From positions 2,790,001 to 2,854,000 of the forward strand of contig OX467082.1 of NCBI GenBank assembly GCA_950106755.1: DNA of 64,000 nt. The letters are read 5' to 3'. The position numbers and the translations under genes are program-made. Below the pieces are notes generated by a model that saw nothing but the letters and a program-made list of their open reading frames with translations, did not search any database and had not been told where the DNA came from. The DNA comes from Climacium dendroides. Lineage: Eukaryota; Streptophyta; Bryopsida; Hypnales; Climaciaceae. Shown here in pieces: positions 1 through 9,440 of the stretch; positions within the stretch are counted from its first letter, which is position 1; each line of letters opens with the position of its first letter.

Positions 1-354
1 TTGACTACTGAAAGCAATACTTTTACTCTTTTAGAAACAAGCTTTTACGAGTTCTGAAGTTTACAGTTCAGATTTTAAGTATTTCAGTATTTTACAAATC
101 ACAAAGAATCATTATTTTATGATTATATGCATTAGAAAATGACTACAAACTTCACTTTTCTTCAATTACATATTTTTAAAATTCACCATGAAAAAATGAA
201 AATTTAGTCTCTCTCCCTCTATGTACATTTATAGTTTGTACTCAAAGTACTTATAAGATGTAAGAATGAGTCAATTGCAAATATATTTCATGAAGAGAAA
301 TATTGAAATTCTAAAAGTGAGTAGTCATCAGAATTACGGGTAGGATTCATGGTT

Positions 355-396
355 TTTAGGGTATAGGGTTTAGGGTTTTAGGGTTTAGGGCATGGA
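355..396 (+). repeat. Interstitial telomere-type repeat
   Basis: Several degenerate TTTAGGG-type units follow one another here (GGGTATAGGG, GGGTTTAGGG, GGGTTTTAGGG). TTTAGGG is the canonical telomere unit of most plants. The array is short and imperfect, so it is more likely an interstitial or promoter-type telo-box cluster than a chromosome end. Confidence 0.6.
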
Positions 397-518
397 GTTA
401 TTTTTCAAGTTTCACATTGAAGAGGCAAAATTCCCGCCTTCAGTTTTCAAAGTTTTCATGTCCTTACCTGAAGTTCATGACGAACTAATGGTCTAACAGG
501 CTGCCAGCTCACTCCTTT

Positions 519-556
519 GGATTCTCCACTCACAAATAACTAATTTTGGAGAATCC
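519..556. repeat. Short perfect inverted repeat (hairpin)
   Basis: The 10-base arm GGATTCTCCA at 519-528 is repeated as its reverse complement at 547-556 with an 18-base loop. It sits directly at the left edge of the CpG-rich block and may mark a boundary of that block; its function is unknown. Confidence 0.6.
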
Positions 557-559
557 ACA

Positions 560-1000
560 GGTCGTGGGCTGCCTGGCCGTCCACTCGGCGGACAATGCGT
601 CGACCAAGCGGTCGGCGAAAGCAACGACCCGTCTGTTGAGCGGACGGGCCGACGGCCTATCGGTCGGGCCGACAGTCGATCGGTCGGGGCAGACGAAGTC
701 CGTCTGTCCGCCCGACGGCAGATCGGTCAGGGCAGACGAAGTCCGTCCGTCCGCCCGACAGCAGATCGGTCGGGCCGACGGCCGATCGGTCGGGGCAGAC
801 GAAGTCCGTTCGTCCGCCCAACGGCCGATCAGTCGGGACGACGGCCAAGCGGTCGGTGCGTCCGTACAACTCGGCCGTCCGTACAACTCGACCGTTCGTA
901 CGTCTCTGTTGATCGTGGGATGGGAGATGCGGATTCACGCTGTCCGTCCGATCTTGCCATTCGACCCTGAAGCCGACAGCGACGTCCGCCTCGTCGGTCG
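560..1000. repeat. CpG-rich minisatellite with a 43-bp unit
   Basis: Units beginning GATCGGTCRGGGCAGACGAA start at 678, 721 and 784, with a 20-base partial unit at 764 and a related start at 827. Full units are 43 bp. The block is dominated by CGGTCGG, CCGTCCG and GACGGCC words and is far more GC- and CpG-rich than its surroundings. It ends next to a TATA box and lies upstream of the Gly/Tyr-rich gene. A similar block precedes the kinase gene at 5750-6140, in inverted position. The open frames through it on both strands are by-products of the repeat. Confidence 0.8.
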
Positions 1001-1001
1001 G

Positions 1002-1009
1002 TATAAAAA
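1002..1009 (+). promoter_or_regulatory. TATA box of the Gly/Tyr-rich protein gene
   Basis: TATAAAAA stands at the end of the CpG-rich block, about 210 bases before the ATG at 1222. Transcription would start near 1035, giving a roughly 190-base leader with an AATAAATG stretch near 1118. Assignment is by consensus and position only. Confidence 0.5.
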
Positions 1010-1221
1010 GCGGAGCGGACGGCTCATTCCACACAATTGTTTCCCTTGCGGAGTGGGTGATCCAGCGGCTATTGGTCTCTGTGCGCCCCTTCCGCCTTGG
1101 TGTGTGAACAATTGTGAATAAATGAATGGTATCCACTATTCACTAATTATTATAATGTGAAATCAATACACAATACTCATTAATCATTCTAACGTTGAGG
1201 TAATTTATAAAGAAGGGTACT

Positions 1222-2418
1222 ATGCCTCGCAAAGGAATTCCGGTTCTTTCCGGTTCTTCGAAGAAAAGTTCGAAGGGGAAACCACAAGAACTAGATTGGG
1301 ATGTTTACTTCGATGAATTTAATGTGGCAAAGGAGGGGTGGGAGTACGAGGCCAACAAAGTGTGGACTTGTACAATGTGCAAGAAATATGTGACCATGTC
1401 ACATATAGCCAAACTGTGGCCAACAAATGACAGTTTGGAGAAGCAAGTGAGACGGTGGGAAGGCCCTATGAAGACGTGTACGAGTAGACACTTTGTAGAG
1501 AGATACGAAGAAATTTGGGCAGCTTCAAATCTAGGTCCCTCGAAGCCTACCATCATGAACTATTCTACCATGGCAATGGTTTGGGTGGAGATTGTACTCC
1601 AGAAAGACGTTGACTGGCGTACAGTTATAGGGATGAATAAAGAGACGAAGATGACGTGTCACTCAGCTGTGGTATTCACTAACTGGCGTGGCGAAAGTGA
1701 TTGCATGCCGGCTTGGTCGAACCGAGGTCAATTTGGGTGCCCAAGTTGGCCTATGCGGGATGCAGAGGACAGTGATGCTGACGATGATGAAGAACCAGTT
1801 GAACAGTTGCCACCTCCACCTCCACCTCCGGAGAGACACGAACGCCGAGAAGAACGCGAAGACATAGAATACGAGAATCAAATGCGGGAAGCATTGAGGA
1901 GGAGTGTTGAGGATCAAGGCCGACCTCGTGGATATCACACTTCACCTCGTCGTGAACGTGATGTACATGGCTCGCGACATGGAGGAAGTAGTTCACACTA
2001 TAGGAACAACCCTCGAGATGGTGGTCCAAACGTAGAAGAAGGCTATAGAACTACAACCTATATGGACTATGGTGGTCTTTCACATGGCGGCCCTCAATAC
2101 TGCCCAGGAACAAGGGGACCTCATGGAAACACCAGTTATACAGACTATGGTGGTTCGGAACAAGGCGGCTCGCGAAATTATCCGAGAACAGGAGGACATG
2201 ATTTGTATGGGCCTCATGGAAGTTCTTACTACACTGGTTCAAGCTATGGAGGGACTGGAGGCTCACATGAATATGCTTCAGTTCCACCTCCAACTTTTGG
2301 AGGTCCTTATTACGAAAATTATGGACAAGGGCGACAATCAAGCGGATATGGGCCATATGGTGGCTTCGGTTCTGCGCCTCAAAGTCAAAATCATGATAGT
2401 AGTTCTGATTCTGAATGA
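1222..2418 (+). CDS. Protein with N-terminal Cys-rich domain and disordered Gly/Tyr-rich tail
   Basis: An intact 398-residue frame with no visible intron. I do not recognise the family. Residues about 25-180 look folded: WDVYFDEFNV, then WTCTMCKKYV with a CxxC pair, further Cys/His residues (TCTSRHF) and several tryptophans, which recalls a degenerate zinc-binding or BED-like domain but lacks a clear second ligand pair. Residues about 185-205 are acidic followed by a proline run. The last 190 residues are low complexity, with repeating tyrosine-glycine modules (YMDYGG, YTDYGG, SSYGG) and RGG/RRE segments, like RNA-binding or condensate-forming tails. It converges on the kinase gene at 4062-5597; both have CpG-rich minisatellite upstream regions. 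Stop codon is TGA. Function is unknown; nucleic-acid binding is an inference. Confidence 0.7.
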   Translation: MPRKGIPVLSGSSKKSSKGKPQELDWDVYFDEFNVAKEGWEYEANKVWTCTMCKKYVTMSHIAKLWPTNDSLEKQVRRWEGPMKTCTSRHFVERYEEIWAASNLGPSKPTIMNYSTMAMVWVEIVLQKDVDWRTVIGMNKETKMTCHSAVVFTNWRGESDCMPAWSNRGQFGCPSWPMRDAEDSDADDDEEPVEQLPPPPPPPERHERREEREDIEYENQMREALRRSVEDQGRPRGYHTSPRRERDVHGSRHGGSSSHYRNNPRDGGPNVEEGYRTTTYMDYGGLSHGGPQYCPGTRGPHGNTSYTDYGGSEQGGSRNYPRTGGHDLYGPHGSSYYTGSSYGGTGGSHEYASVPPPTFGGPYYENYGQGRQSSGYGPYGGFGSAPQSQNHDSSSDSE

Positions 2419-4061
2419 AGTATAGTGTTATTTTGTAGAAAAATATAAGGTGCCATTATGTAGTTATGGGCTTTGTTTTTTAGTGTGGTTTTCAAGTGTA
2501 ATGCATTGTCAATTTGTCATTTGCCATTTGGAAATAATGCAATAGTTGTAGGAATGCAAGTATATTCGAACACGTGAGATGTATGAAAAACTTGTTTTAG
2601 CCCCCAAAACGAAAGTGGTACAGGCTATAAGACTATTTTATAATATAATAAAATTATTTGCTTTTTACCTTGTAGAGTAAGTAGAGTTCCATACTATCAC
2701 TCCAATATGAATGGTTAATTGTTGCAAGTGTTGAGTATGTGAATGATGTGGTGTAATGTATTTGAACATCGGAAGTTACGTATTTTGGTCATTTGTAATG
2801 AATGCGTACTGAAAACCATGAAAGTTACGTGCTTGTATATAGAATTGTAAATGTACGGTTGTTTTTTGAGTCAAAATGGTGTGACCAAATCATTTTTATA
2901 AAACCTTTGTCGAAAAACTGAACACCTTTTGGTAATTGGTAATTTGGTATGCACTAAAAGAAATTTCATTATGTAATTAGCTTTGATGTTGTACTTCCCA
3001 AATGCTATTTTAAGTATTGGACCTTCACGACAACAATTCAAGACTTATTCTTCTTCAGGTATTTTAACACTAGAAGAGTAAAAACAACAAGATATCATGT
3101 TGTTGAAATTCATTGATGAAATGAATTCGAGCTCTCTAGATATTGGATAGGCAAGAATATAATGTACAAGTAAAAAATTAAAAATTAAAACAAGTTACAA
3201 TTATTTTCCTACCTACTATAACCTACTAGGCTACTACCTAGTGCAGTAGTGCCTACACTCCCCCCCGTCCCTTCACTCCCTTGTTTTGAGCAATTTAGGT
3301 CATAACTTCTATTCCCGGTCACTGATTGTGGAGAAAATGAGGTCTCCATTATCCCATATAGCTTAATAAGCTTATCAATTTTTCCATCTTCAGAAAAAGT
3401 TTCAACAAATCACGACAAAATTTCAAGTTGTAAGTACCTACCTAATAACCCCTAAACCCTCGAAGGGACCCTAAGTCCTTTAGAAGTGAACCTTGAACTC
3501 ACAATTAGGCACTCACATACAATCATACATTCATACATGATGTTTCCCTCGGTCCTTTAATTGCCCTCCATCGTCATATGAATTAAGAGACATAGAGGTA
3601 AGTAAACGCTTACCATTTTTTATATTGTCATTGACATTATTATAATGAACATCTTCAATCACATTTACTATACCACAGAAATGAAGACAAGGACTTGTCA
3701 AGCTAACAATCAATGAATCATAGAATCAACAATCATCAATTAAAAATTCAACGAATAAAGAATTGCAAATTATTTCATATAATGATTTCTAGATTTCCAA
3801 TTTTCCATCCAAACATACGATGACAAATGGCATAAAGACTTCCAAGTTCTCCAAAATCATTGTGAATTAAAACATGCTCATTGATTACAAATGCTAAGAT
3901 GCACCTTGCTGTAAAACAGCATTCACAATCAATCCACTCATTGGTGATGAAACTGAGGTATATCATTCGTATATACTATACTACTATATAATTGACCTGT
4001 AACTTAGTATATGTCTTTGCCTCTATGAATAGTGCATACTATAAACACCTATAGGCTATAG
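2419..4061. other. Intergenic stretch between two convergent genes
   Basis: AT-rich DNA that must hold the 3' ends of both flanking genes. I see no further coding region, tandem array or transposon end; the short frames present have no recognisable content. Confidence 0.5.
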
Positions 4062-5597
4062 TTAATTACTTATATATGATATATTAATATCATTAAAGAC
4101 TTGAACTACAGCTCCAAAGTGGCGGAAGTGTTCATCCGGTATAGGCCAATGAAACGAAGAAGTAAATCGCGAAATCACTTGCGCCAAACTACTATGGCCA
4201 TCGGGACCATCTTCGCAAAGTCTCCCCAAATACACTTGAAAGACTTGTGATAAGTCATGATGCGAGTACAACACATGTTTTTTGCTTCCACGACCTTGCA
4301 AACCGTAGTATGTCCCTGACATACATGTACTATTGATTCTCTTCGCTATTTGACCAACAACAAATTCTTCGGACTTAATGGTAAGTACGGGTATGTTCTC
4401 CACATCTGCATCTCTTCGATGTACATATGTAATCTTTGGATCGATCCACCACCTCCTCCTCAGAACTTCGTCCCGATCACTTGTTGATGTGAATGTATAC
4501 AATGACTTCATGGGCTCTGTACTAGTCGTGGTCATCCCCCAATCGCAAATTCCAATGAAAACTTGCGACTCGTCTTCCGGGAAATGGAACATGATGTTGT
4601 CTGGAGAAATGTCGTTGTGAAGGTGTCCGGCACCATGTACTGCATTCATAATATGCAGCAGTGCCCAAGCAAGCTCCGTACGCTTTGCTCTCCATCGCTT
4701 TAGACGATGAGCACGAATGACCTCCTCGTCGCTAATTTTGGGGTCACACATAATGCGTATGGCAATATTGTCTGGATAATCGTTATCCATTCTCAACATT
4801 TCACGCAAAGTACCACCATTCCACCCCAATGAATAGCCTTCGTTCCGATTTGTGTGGACTGCAACGAAGCGTATGACTCCATCGTGCGGAATCCGCACCG
4901 CCATCGATTCAGTTTGGTGTTCCATCTTTGCAAGCTCAGGTCGTCGACCCTCTTGGAGAGAGATTTTTGCTGCAAATTCCCAATGTGGTTGAAGTTCAGG
5001 GCACCCTTCGATTCGCACCCTACGAATTGTGGCATAGCCTCCGCGTAGGACAATATTATCTTGTGGAATCACCCTTGCGGTTCCCGGGAGCGCTATTAAA
5101 TGGCGAAATACAACTCGCATGTTGACTCGCCCTTCGTGAGTTGTCCACCAACTCATAAATCCACTTCTATTTCGTCTTGAAGCAAATGGTCTCATCCGAC
5201 TCACGAACATGTCCACTTTTGTAATCACGTGCGTGAAGGCTTCATCATCAATGCGATGAACCTTACCAAATTTTTCGACGGTCCCTTTCGCATTCCATAG
5301 TGCATCATGCGCTCGTTTGTCCAACCAACTAGTGAAATCCTTCTTTTCCATTTCTTCATACCACCCTCCCACCCGCAACGCTTCATGCATTATGTCCTTT
5401 ATATCGCCTTTGAACTTCTCAATGCCCTCCTCTTGATAACGAACATACTTAGAATCAAGAGACATGGTAGTTTCTCTCTCATAGAATTCAACAATGCATT
5501 TTCTCAAAAATGCGGTACAAGTGTGCGAGGGGTTGTCTATGATGTCGGCCTTAGTAGATTCCTCCCCAAACTTCGTTTTCTTCTTTGCCCTTGGCAT
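4062..5597 (-). CDS. Atypical protein kinase-like protein
   Basis: A 511-residue intact, intronless frame. Residues 1-170 form a lysine- and tryptophan-rich region of unknown family. From about 183 a kinase-like fold is visible: glycine-rich loop GGYATIRRV near 187, AAK with the likely ATP-binding lysine at 211, catalytic loop HNDISPDN at 327-334 (Asp329, Asn334), and CDWG near 351 in place of DFG. HxD, Asn and DxG are kept, so phosphotransfer is possible; there is no clear APE motif and the segment after DWG is unusual. Upstream lies a CpG-rich block in the same relation as that upstream of the convergent gene at 1222. It is not obviously a receptor kinase: no signal peptide or membrane segment. 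Stop is TAA. Substrate is unknown. Confidence 0.8.
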   Translation of the reverse strand: MPRAKKKTKFGEESTKADIIDNPSHTCTAFLRKCIVEFYERETTMSLDSKYVRYQEEGIEKFKGDIKDIMHEALRVGGWYEEMEKKDFTSWLDKRAHDALWNAKGTVEKFGKVHRIDDEAFTHVITKVDMFVSRMRPFASRRNRSGFMSWWTTHEGRVNMRVVFRHLIALPGTARVIPQDNIVLRGGYATIRRVRIEGCPELQPHWEFAAKISLQEGRRPELAKMEHQTESMAVRIPHDGVIRFVAVHTNRNEGYSLGWNGGTLREMLRMDNDYPDNIAIRIMCDPKISDEEVIRAHRLKRWRAKRTELAWALLHIMNAVHGAGHLHNDISPDNIMFHFPEDESQVFIGICDWGMTTTSTEPMKSLYTFTSTSDRDEVLRRRWWIDPKITYVHRRDADVENIPVLTIKSEEFVVGQIAKRINSTCMSGTYYGLQGRGSKKHVLYSHHDLSQVFQVYLGRLCEDGPDGHSSLAQVISRFTSSFHWPIPDEHFRHFGAVVQVFNDINISYISN

Positions 5598-5749
5598 CTT
5601 GATGAATGTCGCACGATTCGAGAAAAAAATGACAAGGGTCCCCCCAAGATTTCACCTTTACCCTCCCGAGGAGAGGAGGCAATAGGACCCAAAGGCACTA
5701 AGCTTCTCCGCTCTCTCTTGCAAGCAAGGGGGAAGGTAAAAGTGAGAGG

Positions 5750-6140
5750 CGGACGGCCCGACCGCCTCTTTTGTATGAGGCGGACGGCCATCCCGTCCGC
5801 CCAATCTCAGCCGTCCGCCCTGGCGGACGGCCGATGGGGCGCCTCGTCGGGTCCGTCCGATTGGCCGTCCAATCGGACCACCGATCGGTCGGACGGGCCC
5901 AATCAGTCGACAGATCGGTCGGCCCCGTCCGACCCGTCCGTCCGCGCGGTCGGCCCCGACCGCCCCGTGGTCCGCGTCCGTCCGGTCGGTTGGCCCCGTC
6001 TGCCCCGTCATCGCCGTCCGACCGCTCGGTCGGCTCACTGAACCGGCCGACCGCCCGTCCACTGGACGGACGCGAGTCCGAAATTTCTATGTCCCCGGAC
6101 GCCCGAAAACCCGTGGACGCGGACGTTGGACGTCCGGGCG
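5750..6140. repeat. Second CpG-rich block upstream of the kinase gene
   Basis: Dense CGGACGG, CCGTCCG, GGTCGGCC and CCGACCG words without a clean single period. It begins about 155 bases upstream of the kinase start codon and extends away from it. Composition and short words match the 560-1000 block, while the surrounding DNA is AT-rich. I see no boundary repeat. Open frames on both strands through this block are composition artefacts. Confidence 0.7.
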
Positions 6141-6269
6141 TCCCAGCGTCCGTGCAACCCTGGTAGTAAGTCTCCAACAAAATTTACAAGCTAAGTCAAG
6201 TACCATTAAAAAGCTTCATTGACTTCTCCGACCATATTGTGCAAGACCCCTTCACGTCCTCTATAACTC

Positions 6270-6488
6270 CTAGTCCGCTACGTAATTGGGAACCATGAGG
6301 CTCACCCCTGTTTGTAGAACCTCACGGACGTCCACCCTCATCCACAATGCTGGTATGTCCTTACCATGATACTTGTGAGACCTTGGAAGTCCGCTGACCG
6401 TTCCAAGGGCCACCTTCTGTCGTACAGCGCATGGGTTCATAAGGAAAACTTCATCGCCAATGATGAAACCCTGTGGCATGCAAGACAT
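6270..6488 (-). pseudogene. DUF8039-like fragment of a plant transposon protein
   Basis: A 72-residue open segment containing VALGTV, then a His-Gly step (KYHGKDIP), RVDVREVL and a VPNYVAD end. This order resembles the DUF8039 domain seen in plant CACTA-associated proteins, where a VA-x-G strand, an H-x-x-x-(I/L)P turn, V-x-V-x-x-V and a proline strand recur. Upstream it ends near a possible splice site. No neighbouring exon was recognised, so this is probably a remnant of another transposon. Assignment is from memory of the domain pattern and is tentative. Confidence 0.35.
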
Positions 6489-7181
6489 AGCACAATTCAG
6501 TTAACGGTTATATAATCAAAAAGCGCAAGATGCGATTCACTTGAGACATCACGCATTCGAGAATGGCCTACAAGGTTCACAGGAGCATTACTTAGTGCAA
6601 TGTTGCGGAGCCTGTGAATATACCACTTCATCGTGGGACTGACTCACAATGGACACTTGAATGACCAACGACAATGCTGATAGGCAGGATGAACTCATAT
6701 CCCACAACAACAATGTAAGAAAAAACTACAAACAACAATTTGTAGTCGATCTTAGCAGTGGCATCCATTTCTGTTCTCAGAGTAACACCCTGCATTGCAT
6801 ACGCCATTGAGTCATTGGACAGAATTCACAACTTTCCCGTCACTACAGTACGACTTGATGACCAGCCATGATTGGAACGTCACTTTTGGGCAACTTATAC
6901 ACGACAAGAACGCAACTGAAGGGTGGACCGCTTGAACAAAAAGTAAAATGAGTGCTATGTAGTGCCTACCTTATCACGGCGCAACCCCGTGGCAGAGGTT
7001 GACTTCGATTGCGTGTTCTGCTTCCCCGTCCTTGCTTGCAAAAACAAGGAGCATAAGTTAAAAATCAAAAAATATGAAGGTGAGGGTCGTAGGGTGTTCA
7101 AACCAACCGGACTGCAAGTCCCTCACCTCCCACCATGTTCATAAAATTGTATCCAGTTCCACTTCTACGCTTCAAGAGCCA
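6489..7181. other. Gene-free stretch
   Basis: I see no supported gene. Scattered CACTACAG and GACTTGATGAC words resemble the GAAGTCA/TGACTTC motifs that cluster at 9440-11800. Confidence 0.3.
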
Positions 7182-8210
7182 CTAAGATTTGGACTTGTTC
7201 ACAACTTGCGGGTACTTTGCACGGAAGGTAGTCACGTCAAGGCATCTCCAGAAGGCTTCTAGCAAAGGCCACAAGTATAACTTCAAATATTCCTTGTTGT
7301 CAGCCAAGGTGCGCAACCACTTCACATAGAAAGGATTTGTGATGAGCACGTTGGATTGTGCATTCTCTATGACCCTACAAAGCTTACTATCTACAATGAT
7401 TGTGTTCTTTGGATTGAACTTAGGGTACTGCCCGTACACTACAGATAGTTTTTTTTGACCCAAGGTTCCCTTATCTTGCTCCCCTCCACTTTCGGAATCA
7501 ACTGTGCAAGACCAACAAAAGAGTGGATCCCTATCATAGGCACGATTGTAAAACCCTTCCAACATTTGAGGGACCATATCCTCCATGTATAGAGCACTTC
7601 TACTACCCCAAAATGCAACTTTGAAGTGCTTGAAGCATCGATCCAAAAAGTGCTTCAGCCATGGTCGGAAAACTACTCTATGGAATTGCGTATGGTTGCT
7701 AGCACGGATATTACAGTTCGGGGTTGGAGCAGCAAGCAAACTGCAGTCCAACAGGGTTCCTTGTACATTGAAAATGACAAGCTTCCGAACATGTAAACTA
7801 CTGCCGCCCATCTGATTAGTCACGAGGTCCTGCAATGTAAGGAAAGGCACTCGAGGAACGGACGCACATGGACTTGTGTGCTTGGAGATACAAACCTTAG
7901 GAGACTTGGGAGCTTTCTTAACCTTCCTTGACGGCGTTGCTGCGACATTGGCTGCAGTTAAGCGGTCAGTGGAGGTGTCCTCAAAACCTCCCTCGCCTCC
8001 TTCATCGGGGCTGACCTCCACGTTGCCGCTTGGAAGGGCTGGCTCCTTGGAGGACTGGGCCGCATCAGCGTCTGCTGCAACAACTGTTGGAGTCGCTCCC
8101 GTATCTGCTGCAATGGTGGGTGAACCTACAGCGATGCTTTCAGGGCGTCTTCTTGCTTGTCCCTGGACCGCGGAACACGATAATGAGCGCCACGAAGAAC
8201 AAGAATGCAA
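7182..8210 (-). CDS. FCP1/NIF-type HAD phosphatase-like protein with altered active site
   Basis: A 342-residue open frame. Residues 1-130 are low complexity (Ala/Pro/Ser) with a basic stretch KVKKAPKSPK. From about 140 the protein follows the FCP1-homology (CTD phosphatase, HAD) pattern: KLVIFNVQGTLLD at 144-156, RPWLKHFLDRCFKHFKVAFWGS, then KKLSVVYGQYPKF and NTIIVDSKLCRV. In active members the first motif is DxDGT; here both aspartates are replaced (Asn148, Gln150), and WTS is replaced by FWGS, so catalysis by the usual aspartyl-phosphate route looks lost. It may be a pseudoenzyme carried by a mobile element: a DUF8039-like remnant lies downstream and GAAGTCA-rich DNA upstream. The true start could be further upstream in another exon. 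Confidence 0.65.
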   Translation of the reverse strand: MHSCSSWRSLSCSAVQGQARRRPESIAVGSPTIAADTGATPTVVAADADAAQSSKEPALPSGNVEVSPDEGGEGGFEDTSTDRLTAANVAATPSRKVKKAPKSPKVCISKHTSPCASVPRVPFLTLQDLVTNQMGGSSLHVRKLVIFNVQGTLLDCSLLAAPTPNCNIRASNHTQFHRVVFRPWLKHFLDRCFKHFKVAFWGSRSALYMEDMVPQMLEGFYNRAYDRDPLFCWSCTVDSESGGEQDKGTLGQKKLSVVYGQYPKFNPKNTIIVDSKLCRVIENAQSNVLITNPFYVKWLRTLADNKEYLKLYLWPLLEAFWRCLDVTTFRAKYPQVVNKSKS

Positions 8211-9440
8211 GCGCCGCGAGCAGACACTAGGACAGATAGTCGCTAAGAATCAGCTGCAAAAATGATCGCAAAGCCAAAAAATGATCACCTCTGCGCGGAG
8301 GTGACATTAGGGTTTGCTAGTGCGCTGCAGGACACCTGCTCCTGCGAGCGCAGTGGATTCCACCTGGACTGGCAGTGGATTCCACGTGGACCGGCAACTT
8401 CAAATGCAAATGAGGCTCGACCAACTTCAGAATGACTGCGACACGACTTCATTTTAGTGACGATAGAGTCGTGACTTTGCAAAAGTGACGTCCTTGCAAC
8501 TGTCGCACGACTTCGTGGCCCCCCCAAAAGCAAATGGCGTCGAAATTAATGACTGAACACCGGCAAACCCTAGGACGCCAAAACAGTTAAACCTCCCTAT
8601 CAAATTATTCAAATTGTCATTGCAAAATTGGATCCTGCTACTAGGACCCAATGTCTACAACTGCGTACAAGACGACTATACTGTTTGGATAGCTGCATGC
8701 GACGGAGGCCTATACAGACTGAAGTTTGCATGCAGTACAGTCGATCGAGGGAGGCACTACATGCATGCAAGAAGCAAATCTGCAACAATTCGTAAGGCGT
8801 AGTTAAGTGGAACTCACAACTCTCTCCTCGTGTGAAGAACGGGTTCCAAGGCCTTCAACATCTCGGCCTTCTTCTGGTCGCGAGGACCTCATAAGTTGTC
8901 TTTGGATGAGGCGGGCTCTCTGACGAAGACTCCATGACACAACGACTGTCGCGTTAGATGCGAGCATGCACGGAATTGACAGTAGGCCGTTCCGGACGTT
9001 GATTGTCGACAAAATCGCGGAGACAAGTTGCTGCTCCAAGGCGTTAAATCGAAACAATTCAAGAGGCAGTGGAGTGGGGAGGAGGCTGTAACGCAGATGG
9101 CAGAGTTGCGACCTGCCTTGTAAGTACCTGAAACCTTACTTTGAACTCTGATGGCGGGGCAGGGAGTGGTCATCATGGGGTCCCGGTAGTTGGCGGTGGA
9201 TCATAAAGTCCCTCGCAAAGGCGGCGGACGTGGGGCAAAGCTGCGCAATGAATACGGGCGACTGTGAGGAGTGAGTGCATGTACATCGGTTTTCAAGTGC
9301 GGTGTGACCGTGTACTTTTCAATCTTTTGCTCATGATGATGATTGATGAATAGAATTGTGCGTTGTCGTCTTCATTTTTCGTGTGCATGGTACGGTGGGC
9401 GGCGGTCCCCCCGTTCGGTAGTGCATTGGAGTTCACTTCA
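8211..9440. other. Gene-free stretch upstream of the FCP1-like gene
   Basis: Presumably holds the promoter of the gene ending at 7182. Short frames on both strands have no recognisable domain. Motifs of the GACTTC/GAAGTC type occur around 8430-8510. Confidence 0.3.

Noticed and set aside
546..1136. Open frames of 159-191 residues on both strands through the CpG-rich block
   Set aside because: They follow the 43-bp repeat, are arginine/serine-rich on both strands and have no domain; composition artefact.
1000..1140. U5-like end of an LTR (TATA box followed by leader)
   Set aside because: No partner repeat, primer site or target duplication found; an ordinary promoter is simpler.
5658..6180. 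Three overlapping frames of 131-160 residues in the second CpG-rich block
   Set aside because: Same artefact of CGG/CCG words; no conserved content.
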